The notes under the pieces were generated by a model that was given only the letters and a program-made list of their open reading frames with translations, made no database searches and was not told the DNA's origin. A program made the position numbers and the translations under genes. DNA of 50,285 nt from a virus, in IMG/VR virus record IMGVR_UViG_3300011253_000436, positions 1-50,285 of that record. One strand, 5' to 3'. This document shows positions 41,423-47,443 of the stretch, piece after piece. Positions within the stretch are counted from its first letter, which is position 1. Each line of letters begins with the position of its first letter.

Positions 41423-41485
41423 GCGTGAGCAATTTAATACCGTATAGGTGAGCGTGAGCATACAAAACAGATAATAAGGCCGTAT

Positions 41486-41512
41486 TAATAGTGCGGCTTT
41501 TTTTTGCCTTTA
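41486..41512 (+). terminator. Terminator after the cysteine-cluster gene
   Basis: AAGGCCG...GCGGCTT stem with AT-rich loop followed by eight T and GCC, the same ending as at 43397 (GCGGC + T8 + GCC). Confidence 0.7.
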
Positions 41513-41581
41513 ATATCATACATATACGCGCCCGCGCCCGCTCTTTATAGGGTTTTTTTTGGTTTATTCGTATGGATTAAC

Positions 41582-41609
41582 TTGCAATATCCTTAGCAGC
41601 TACTATACT
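41582..41609 (+). promoter_or_regulatory. Sigma-70-like promoter of the DUF932-like gene
   Basis: TTGCAA (41582-41587), 16-bp spacer, TATACT (41604-41609). The -10 matches 5 of 6 consensus bases. Confidence 0.65.
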
Positions 41610-41679
41610 AACTAGGCTTAATTAATAAGCGCCGGTTTACCGCGCCGGATTTTCGCGGCTTTAAATGGGATTAACTATA

Positions 41680-42657
41680 ATGAAATACACTAACCAAACT
41701 AATAACGTATTAAACCTTTTTGCTAACGATTCAGAAAACGCGCCGGCAATTAATCTGCCATGCTTAGATGATACCGGCTTTAATGCTGAGTTCGATTCCG
41801 TCCGACGGGATAGCACCGGCGAATTGATAAGCCGCGACGATCTACAAACAATTTGGCGCGGTGATAATGGCGCATACCTTGGTCATGCAAAGGGGCGCTA
41901 TCACATAGTCCAAAATGCTAGCCTATTCCAAGCGCTTAATGAAGCCGCTAAAAATACGCTAAATGTCCGCGAGATAGAAAGCGCTATTCTAACCGAAAAG
42001 ACTAGCGACGACGGCGCTTTCTCTAGCGTTCAATACCGCATTCCCGCAATGCGCGAAACCATTGGGTATGCCAACGGTAATCACACTGAAATAGATTTTA
42101 CTATCGGTTTTATTAATTCCTTTGACGGTAGCACGTCCGTTAAAATGCGCTTCGGCTGCTATGACCTTGTATGCCTTAACGGTTTAGTGCTCGGCGAATT
42201 TGAACAAGCTACAGGCCGCCATACAGCCGGCATCAATATCGCTAGGCTGGGCGCTTTTATTGCAGATGGTATAACCGGTTATAAGAATAATATCCGCGCC
42301 ATTAAAAATATGGCCGCGTCTCCTTTAACTAAACAACAGGCGCATCAATGGCTATTGGATAACGTAGGCTGCAAAGCCGGCGAAGGTAACGAAAAAACGC
42401 TGAACCGCCTAGGCGAATCGCTCTATAATCAGTTTAAGTATGAAGCGACAAGCGCGGAATTTAATCGCGGTTTTAATGTATTTGCTTTACATAGTGCACT
42501 AACGTACTACGCTAGCCATAACGATGCCGATAGCGGCTTCACTGTACGCGCTAGCGGTTCAAGTGATAACGAAGCGAAAAGCCTAGACAAGCGCGGCGAA
42601 AAGGTGCGCCGTCTAATCAGTCGCGATTCGTTCACCGATTTAGTCATAGCGGCTTAA
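41680..42657 (+). CDS. DUF932-like protein (plasmid/phage accessory)
   Basis: 325 residues from ATG 41680 (ATAATG context; in-frame ATG at 41665 is an alternative). Contains WRGDNGAYLGHAKGRYHIVQN, ...FTIGFINSFDGSTSVKM and CYDLVCLNGLVLGEF, the core pattern of the DUF932 family found on plasmids and phages. Role unknown in general; often in accessory or anti-restriction-like neighbourhoods. Codons rich in GCG, CGC, GGC and GCC differ from the late and early genes. Own promoter; its last codons are repeated after the next gene. Confidence 0.7.
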   Translation: MKYTNQTNNVLNLFANDSENAPAINLPCLDDTGFNAEFDSVRRDSTGELISRDDLQTIWRGDNGAYLGHAKGRYHIVQNASLFQALNEAAKNTLNVREIESAILTEKTSDDGAFSSVQYRIPAMRETIGYANGNHTEIDFTIGFINSFDGSTSVKMRFGCYDLVCLNGLVLGEFEQATGRHTAGINIARLGAFIADGITGYKNNIRAIKNMAASPLTKQQAHQWLLDNVGCKAGEGNEKTLNRLGESLYNQFKYEATSAEFNRGFNVFALHSALTYYASHNDADSGFTVRASGSSDNEAKSLDKRGEKVRRLISRDSFTDLVIAA

Positions 42658-42664
42658 CTGTTAA
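42647..42664 (+). repeat. 18-bp direct repeat, left copy
   Basis: TAGCGGCTTAACTGTTAA at the end of the DUF932-like gene; identical copy at 42871-42888, after the microprotein gene. Confidence 0.85.
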
Positions 42665-42675
42665 GGAGGTGGAGT

Positions 42676-42852
42676 ATGAGTAAGTGGTATAAGGTAACAA
42701 CAGTGTGTGAAGTGTACACAGACTATGTTGTGTGGGCGGATAGTGACTACGATGCGCGCATAAAAATGTACGACCAAGAGCATACGTATGAGGGCGATGA
42801 GTATGGCTACAAGAATGAAGAAGTAACTGATGTAGTGGAGGTGGGTAAATGA
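42676..42852 (+). CDS. DpnD/PcfM-like microprotein C
   Basis: 58 residues, just under a 60-residue cutoff. MSKWYKVTTVCEVYTDYVVW then ADSDYDARIKM and VTDVVEVGK: the same beta-beta-alpha-beta pattern as genes at 28948 and 37746. A perfect AAGGAGGT is 5-8 bases before ATG. Its A/T-rich codons differ from the flanking array, and an 18-bp direct repeat flanks it, so it looks inserted behind the DUF932-like gene. Confidence 0.65.
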   Translation: MSKWYKVTTVCEVYTDYVVWADSDYDARIKMYDQEHTYEGDEYGYKNEEVTDVVEVGK

Positions 42853-42870
42853 GCAACAATTATCTAATCT

Positions 42871-42888
42871 TAGCGGCTTAACTGTTAA
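42871..42888 (+). repeat. 18-bp direct repeat, right copy
   Basis: Identical to 42647-42664. It encodes the end of a ten-codon frame that mimics the DUF932-like C-terminus, then a terminator follows. Confidence 0.85.
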
Positions 42889-42890
42889 CC

Positions 42891-42918
42891 GGCGGCGCTA
42901 ACATAGGCCGCCTTTTTT
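42891..42918 (+). terminator. Terminator after microprotein C
   Basis: Stem GGCGGC (42891-42896) / GCCGCC (42907-42912) and six T. Confidence 0.8.
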
Positions 42919-42948
42919 CTCTCTCTTATTAATACGGATTAATTAAAT

Positions 42949-43362
42949 ATGAATACTCAAACTTTTATAGAAACGGGATCAACCTTATCGCTCACAATAG
43001 ACGGCGGCTCACTTGAAGTACGCGCCGGTGCTACTGATGCGTTTTTGTCGCTATGGTTAGATTGCGACGACGCTAGCGAATCCCGCAATAATTTAACTGG
43101 CTTTATTCGCGCCAAGGAAGCCAGCCTTAATAACGTCATGCGTACTGGCGGTTTTAGCGTTTTGGATTATAACCTAGGCGAATTTAATCTAAGTGAGTAC
43201 GATTGCCGAGTAACAATACCGGCCATTTTATTGTGGTTTCATGGTCGCGATTTTAACGACGAATTAAACCGGCTGCATAATGTATACAGTGAGTTCGCGC
43301 CGGCAATTGACTTAACCGGTATAACTTTGCCCCACCCATGGCGGCCAATATCGGCGGGGTAA
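42949..43362 (+). CDS. Unrecognised protein of the moron array
   Basis: 137 residues. Beta-rich start (STLSLTIDGGSLEVRAG), DAFLSLWLDCDDASESRNN and VTIPAILLWFHGRDF. No known family. GC-rich codons as in the two array genes before it. No clear promoter between the upstream terminator and its ATG, so it may rely on readthrough. A strong terminator follows. Confidence 0.6.
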   Translation: MNTQTFIETGSTLSLTIDGGSLEVRAGATDAFLSLWLDCDDASESRNNLTGFIRAKEASLNNVMRTGGFSVLDYNLGEFNLSEYDCRVTIPAILLWFHGRDFNDELNRLHNVYSEFAPAIDLTGITLPHPWRPISAG

Positions 43363-43396
43363 TTATTAACCGCTATCTTTGCTAGCTGTACCATTT

Positions 43397-43424
43397 AGCC
43401 GCCTTAATTGTGCGGCTTTTTTTT
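43397..43424 (+). terminator. Terminator closing the moron array
   Basis: Perfect stem AGCCGC (43397-43402) / GCGGCT (43412-43417), 9-base loop, eight T and GCC. Confidence 0.85.
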
Positions 43425-43680
43425 GCCCTATTGTTAGCGGCTAGGTAAACGTGTAGGCCGTCCGGTAGTATAGGCCGGTAGGGTAGATTAAAGTTATTCT
43501 TTTTGTTAGCTGTAGGGTGCACTCACGCGCTCTCACACTCGCCCGCCGGTATTGTCTACCGCTAGAATTCCCTAAAATAAACCGCGCATTATTCCCACAA
43601 TATACCCGTTCGATATACCGTTAGATGAATTTAACGCGGACGCTAGAAAGGCCGTAAACGTAGGCGGGGCGCGGCTTGCA

Positions 43681-43710
43681 GGGGCGGGATTGGGACAGGG
43701 GGGGTATGGG
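43681..43710 (+). other. G-quadruplex motif
   Basis: Five G runs on the plus strand: GGGG-C-GGG-ATT-GGG-ACA-GGGGGGG-TAT-GGG, loops of 1-3 bases, which fits the standard quadruplex rule. Isolated in a genome that is otherwise poor in G runs. Confidence 0.7.
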
Positions 43711-43791
43711 CGTTAGCGTATACAAGGCTGTACATAGATTAGAAAATACGAACTGTAAAGGTCAGGAGCACAGAAAGGACGGCAGGGAGGC

Positions 43792-43820
43792 TTGACGGGC
43801 TGTCAATAAGGTGGTATATA
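43792..43820 (+). promoter_or_regulatory. Sigma-70-like promoter of the late arm
   Basis: TTGACG (43792-43797), 17-bp spacer, TATATA (43815-43820). The -35 matches 5 of 6 bases. Lies 87 bp before the first gene of the late arm. Confidence 0.7.
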
Positions 43821-43906
43821 GTGCTTTTAGTGGGCAACTGCTAAACGCTACTAGTACCTGCACAGGGGGTATTGGTTAGATACTACAAAGGAATACACAC
43901 TCACCT

Positions 43907-44269
43907 ATGAACGATAAGGGCCAACAAGTAGAACTAGAGTTAACCGGGACAGACTTTGATCTGACAGTACCAGTATACGTGGAAGCAGATGCTGAATTAG
44001 ACCAAGCGGGCGATATTAACATGGTCATGTATATGTTTGTAGGTGACAGTGATGAAGCCTGCTCAGAAAACCGAGTATCTCTTACCCAGATCTTTAACAG
44101 GTGGGTAGATCACTATTTAACCACAGAGGTAGGGTACAATCATCTGTATTCTCTGTCGGATTCGTTACGAGAGATTGCTAATAATATGCAAGATGCGGCC
44201 AACAGTATTAAGGAGTTGACGATCCCGGTAGAAGACTATGAGGATGATGTAGATGAATACATGGAGTGA
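43907..44269 (+). CDS. Unrecognised acidic protein
   Basis: 120 residues. MNDKGQQVELELTGTDFDLT, a central segment NMVMYMFVGDSDEACSENRVS and a helical acidic end (SLREIANNMQDAANSIKEL ... DDVDEYME). First gene after the promoter; overlaps the HNH gene by 17 bp. Unknown. Confidence 0.55.
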   Translation: MNDKGQQVELELTGTDFDLTVPVYVEADAELDQAGDINMVMYMFVGDSDEACSENRVSLTQIFNRWVDHYLTTEVGYNHLYSLSDSLREIANNMQDAANSIKELTIPVEDYEDDVDEYME

Positions 44270-44672
44270 GAAAGAATTAAGCCAGTATGACCCACAAGAC
44301 CTACTAGATTTCTGTATTAAGCAGAAATTGTCTACTTCCCTAGCTCATATCAAGTATAAATGCCAGAAAGATGGTATTCCGTTTGATTTAGAGCTACTTG
44401 ACCTAGAACCATACCCTGTATTCTGCCCTGTATTGGAAGTAACGCTGGATTGGACCAAGGTTGGGCAGGGATCTTCTAACTCTAGCCCGTCAATTGACCG
44501 TATAGACCCTAAAATGGGGTACGTTAGGGGTAATTGTAGGATAATTAGTGCAAAAGCCAACCGATTAAAGAACGACGGTACGGCTGAAGAGTTCATTTCA
44601 GTACTTAAATACATGAAAGATAACGAAAATGGCTACGATCTATGCCCTCCAAGGCAAGATAAACTATGCTAA
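44253..44672 (+). CDS. HNH-endonuclease-like protein
   Basis: 139 residues. SPSIDRIDPKMGYVRGNCRIIS and AKANRLKNDGTAEEF are the central and C-terminal parts of the phage HNH family (...SPSLDRID...GYV.GN...N.LK...). The first Cys-x-x-Cys pair is incomplete: only CPVLEV precedes it. HNH proteins beside terminase support packaging in some phages; here it is three genes from TerL. Nicking activity is plausible, not shown. Confidence 0.7.
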   Translation: MNTWSEKELSQYDPQDLLDFCIKQKLSTSLAHIKYKCQKDGIPFDLELLDLEPYPVFCPVLEVTLDWTKVGQGSSNSSPSIDRIDPKMGYVRGNCRIISAKANRLKNDGTAEEFISVLKYMKDNENGYDLCPPRQDKLC

Positions 44673-44716
44673 TTGTAAAATAATTAACTAATTTGAATTA
44701 AATAGCAGTTTAGGTA

Positions 44717-44745
44717 TTGACTTTTAGTCATAAACATGATATTGT
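44717..44745 (+). promoter_or_regulatory. Sigma-70-like promoter of the packaging genes
   Basis: TTGACT (44717-44722), 17-bp spacer, TATTGT (44740-44745). The best match to consensus in the window. Confidence 0.7.
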
Positions 44746-44813
44746 TTTAATATCTTTTATAGGATATGTAATAAGTAAATTTCCTGTAAGATATATAGTA
44801 TAATACATAGAAT

Positions 44814-44829
44814 AGTTATCTAGATAACT
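44814..44829. promoter_or_regulatory. 16-bp perfect palindrome
   Basis: AGTTATCTAGATAACT, self-complementary, about 70 bases downstream of the -10 box at 44740; a natural binding site for a dimeric regulator. Confidence 0.5.
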
Positions 44830-44883
44830 TACTATATATATACTAATAAAATAATAAGATATTTACACTAAAAGGGGATACCT

Positions 44884-45213
44884 ATGGCTATGAATCCTAC
44901 TAGCCGTTCAGTCAAGAAAGGCTTGCCTGCCAGAATGAAAAAGCCTACTAAGAGGCCTGCACCTACGGCAACTCCGTCTGCAAGACGGCGGCCAATGGCG
45001 GCTCCTAAAGCCCAGCCAGCAGCACCTCGTCCTGTAGCTAGACGACCAGCACAGCCTACTCAAAGAGCTATGCCACAATCTATGCCTACAGCAAGACCTA
45101 TGGCGCGTCCAGCGATGCAGCCTAGACCTACTATGACAAGACAGCCTGTACAACGTCCTGCGGTTAGACCTACAGCGAGACGACCAGTACAGCCTACTCG
45201 AAGAATGCGATAG
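44884..45213 (+). CDS. Pro/Arg-rich, acid-free basic protein
   Basis: 109 residues, AAGGGG site. 21 Arg, 6 Lys and about 24 Pro, with no Asp or Glu and no aromatic residue. Short units of the type (A/Q)RP(A/T/V) and RRPxQPT repeat along the chain. Extremely basic and disordered; likely binds DNA or RNA, or condenses DNA during packaging. Directly before the terminase. The opposite-strand frames are mirror artefacts of this codon pattern. Confidence 0.6.
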   Translation: MAMNPTSRSVKKGLPARMKKPTKRPAPTATPSARRRPMAAPKAQPAAPRPVARRPAQPTQRAMPQSMPTARPMARPAMQPRPTMTRQPVQRPAVRPTARRPVQPTRRMR

Positions 45214-45216
45214 CTT

Positions 45217-45606
45217 ATGGCTGACGAAAAGAAATACACTGAGAAGCAAGAAGCCTTCCTAGAAGCCCTGTGTGGCGACGCTAGAGGTTCCATAAGAGAA
45301 GCTATGAACATAGCGGGCTATTCTTCTCAGACACGCACTAAAGAGGTCGTAGAGCCTCTCAAAGATGAAATTGTAGAACGAGCTAGTACGATGCTTGCAA
45401 TGAATGCCCCTAGAGCGGCTTTTTCGTTGACAGGTGTCCTAGTAGACCCTTCTCAGGTGGGAGCCAGAAATGCTGTTGCGGCTGCAACGCAGGTACTAGA
45501 TCGTGTAGGTCTGGTTAAAAAAGAAAAGATAGAAGTGTCTACCTCTACTGGTGGCATCTTTATCTTACCCCCTAAAGAAGTCGTGAATGAGCAAATGGAA
45601 GAATAA
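45217..45606 (+). CDS. terS: Terminase small subunit
   Basis: 129 residues, 3 bp after the basic protein. N-terminal EKQEAFLEALCGDARGSIRE and AMNIAGYSSQT is a small-terminase helix-turn-helix start; then a long helix (NAVAAATQVLDRVGLVKKE) and a C-terminal tail GGIFILPPKE that typically contacts TerL. Overlaps TerL by 20 bp. Recognises the packaging site; which site is not visible here. Confidence 0.75.
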   Translation: MADEKKYTEKQEAFLEALCGDARGSIREAMNIAGYSSQTRTKEVVEPLKDEIVERASTMLAMNAPRAAFSLTGVLVDPSQVGARNAVAAATQVLDRVGLVKKEKIEVSTSTGGIFILPPKEVVNEQMEE

Positions 45607-47443
45607 ACCAAAAACAAAGTCTGCGTCTAGGCCGCCTTTTGGCTACGCAGCCGACCCAAATAACAAAAATGAATGGGTCCCTCACGAAGCGCTTTTAGAA
45701 TTACTCGAAGAAGCGTTTCTTTTTTTGGACAATGGAAACTCCCTTAGAGAGACTGCCAAGTGGCTATCTGAAGAGGGAGGTAGAAAAATATCTCACCAAG
45801 GGTTATCTACCAAGTGGGCGGAGTCACGCAAAGACGTAGAGACTCCACGAGATAAACAACTGGCTACTAGAAAGAAACCGACTACTAGAGCCGAGAAGAA
45901 ACAAGCCAAACTAACCACATCAGTAGCTGCTAAGAAAAGATCATTAATAGCTGCGGAGAAAAAGCTAAAGAAAGCTAAGGGCATAAAGGAGACTACTCCT
46001 GAGAAGCCCGAAGGGTTGACTGGCACATCTACAGCAATACCACAGAATCAAGATATAATCTTTAAGCCTAACGAAGGCCCACAGACTGATTTCTTGGCTT
46101 CTGTAGAACGAGAAGTGTTGTACGGTGGTTCAGCGGGGGGAGGTAAGTCTTACGGCCTACTAGCCGACCCCATGCGTTACTTCGGTAACAAAGTATTTAA
46201 CGGATTGATTCTTCGTCGTACAAATGATGAACTACGGGAATTAATCTGGAAGACTCAGGAGATATACCCAAGGGCGTATCCCGGAGCCAAATGGCAAGAG
46301 CGTAAGTCTCAATGGGTATTTCCCAGTGGGGCTAAGTTGTGGTTAACCTACCTAGAGCGTGAAGAAGATGTACTTCGTTATCAGGGTCAGGCTTTCTCAT
46401 ATATAGGGTTTGACGAATTAACTCAACACGCTACCCCCTTTGCATGGAACTATATGCGTTCTCGTTTGAGAACAACAGATCCAGACTTGCCTGTCTTCAT
46501 GCGGGCTACCACCAACCCCGGAGGCCCCGGACATGGTTGGGTTAAGCAGATGTTTATCGACCCTGCACCAGCAGGTAAGGCATTCAACGCTAGAGATTTA
46601 GAAACAGGGGAAGAGTTACTTTATCCTGAAAGTCATGCTAAGGCAGGACAACCACTGTTTCAACGACGGTTTATTCCAGCAACACTAAAGGATAATCCGT
46701 ACTTGTACGAAGAAGGTACTTACGAAGCTAACTTGTTATCTTTGCCAGAAGCGCAGAGAAGACAGTTACTTGAAGGTGATTGGGCTATAGCAGACGGAGC
46801 AGCATTCCCAGAGTTTAGACCTCACTTACATACTATTGAACCTTTTGAGATACCGAGCGATTGGAGAAAATTCAGATCGTGTGACTACGGTTACTCAAGC
46901 TACTCAGCAGTACATTGGTTTGCTATAGATCCTTCTTACGAGACTTTGTATGTATACAGAGAGTTATACCTTTCTAAGCATACAGGTAGAGATTTAGCTC
47001 AGGCGGTTATGGTAGAAGAGCAAGATGAATCTGTATCCTACGGGATACTGGATTCTAGTTGTTGGCATAACCGAGGGCAGATAGGCCCCTCAATAGCAGA
47101 AGAGATGATTGCTATGGGGTGTCGATGGAGACCCTCAGATCGTTCCACAGGTTCTAGAGTAGCGGGTAGAAACAGGTTACATGAGCTATTGAAGGTAGAT
47201 GAAACTACCGAGACTGCTGGTATTGTGTTCTTTAACAATTGCAGACAGATCATAGCAGACCTACAAACTATACCTACTTGCCCTAAAGGCTCGGACGACA
47301 TTGATGTACGTTATAAATCAGACCATACTTATGATTCTATTAGGTACGGTATTATGTCAAGGCCAAGATCTGGCTCGCCTTGGGATACAAGAAGTCCCCC
47401 ACCGAACAGGTGGCAACCATCAGATAACACGTTTGGATACTAG
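45587..47443 (+). CDS. terL: Terminase large subunit with N-terminal recombinase-like helical domain
   Basis: 618 residues. Residues about 15-75, PPFGYAADPNNKNEWVPHEA ... GNSLRETAKWLSEEGG, resemble the recombinase domain that follows serine-recombinase catalytic domains; I recall it also in other marine TerL proteins. Then a basic linker (80-150). ATPase: Walker A GGSAGGGKS (180-188), Walker B YIGFDE (D276, E277). Nuclease: Asp-rich motifs SCDYGYSSYSAV, GILDSSCW and DHTYDSIRYG. Packages and cuts the genome at the portal. Confidence 0.92.
   Translation: MSKWKNKPKTKSASRPPFGYAADPNNKNEWVPHEALLELLEEAFLFLDNGNSLRETAKWLSEEGGRKISHQGLSTKWAESRKDVETPRDKQLATRKKPTTRAEKKQAKLTTSVAAKKRSLIAAEKKLKKAKGIKETTPEKPEGLTGTSTAIPQNQDIIFKPNEGPQTDFLASVEREVLYGGSAGGGKSYGLLADPMRYFGNKVFNGLILRRTNDELRELIWKTQEIYPRAYPGAKWQERKSQWVFPSGAKLWLTYLEREEDVLRYQGQAFSYIGFDELTQHATPFAWNYMRSRLRTTDPDLPVFMRATTNPGGPGHGWVKQMFIDPAPAGKAFNARDLETGEELLYPESHAKAGQPLFQRRFIPATLKDNPYLYEEGTYEANLLSLPEAQRRQLLEGDWAIADGAAFPEFRPHLHTIEPFEIPSDWRKFRSCDYGYSSYSAVHWFAIDPSYETLYVYRELYLSKHTGRDLAQAVMVEEQDESVSYGILDSSCWHNRGQIGPSIAEEMIAMGCRWRPSDRSTGSRVAGRNRLHELLKVDETTETAGIVFFNNCRQIIADLQTIPTCPKGSDDIDVRYKSDHTYDSIRYGIMSRPRSGSPWDTRSPPPNRWQPSDNTFGY

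Larger units (their letters stand above)
41423..41664 (+). other. Gap with terminator and promoter
   Basis: 242 bp without a gene. Holds two copies of GTGAGCGTGAGCA (41419-41431 and 41448-41460), a terminator near 41486-41512, a GC run CGCGCCCGCGCCCGC near 41527, and the promoter of the next gene. Confidence 0.5.
43425..43906. other. Noncoding control region (about 480 bp)
   Basis: No convincing ORF. From left to right: repeats of GGCCG/CCGGTAG type and two GTAAACGT boxes (near 43446 and 43654); a G-rich block with a G-quadruplex motif (43681-43710); and a sigma-70 promoter at 43792. It could be a replication origin, a packaging-site region or the late-gene control region. None is proved. 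Confidence 0.55.
44673..44883 (+). other. AT-rich intergenic region with palindrome
   Basis: 211 bp, very A/T-rich, no ORF. Contains a promoter at 44717, a TATAAT-like box near 44798, the 16-bp perfect palindrome AGTTATCTAGATAACT (44814-44829) and a TATATATA run. Plausible operator or DNA-opening site. Confidence 0.55.

Noticed and set aside
41419-41460. GTGAGCGTGAGCA pair as a CRISPR or iteron array
   Set aside because: Only two copies of 13 bp, 29 bp apart, at the end of a gene; too few and too short for CRISPR, and iterons are unproven.
43425-43906. tRNA or other known RNA gene in the control region
   Set aside because: No cloverleaf, no TTCGA-type T-arm and no match to a known RNA I could recognise by eye.
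44908-45249. Minus-strand frames opposite the Pro/Arg-rich gene
   Set aside because: The Ser/Cys/His/Arg-rich products mirror the repeated plus-strand codons; no ribosome site and they would oppose the late promoter.
45587-45820. Serine recombinase or integrase
   Set aside because: Only the recombinase-like helical domain is present, fused to TerL; no catalytic resolvase domain or attachment site was found, so no evidence of lysogeny.
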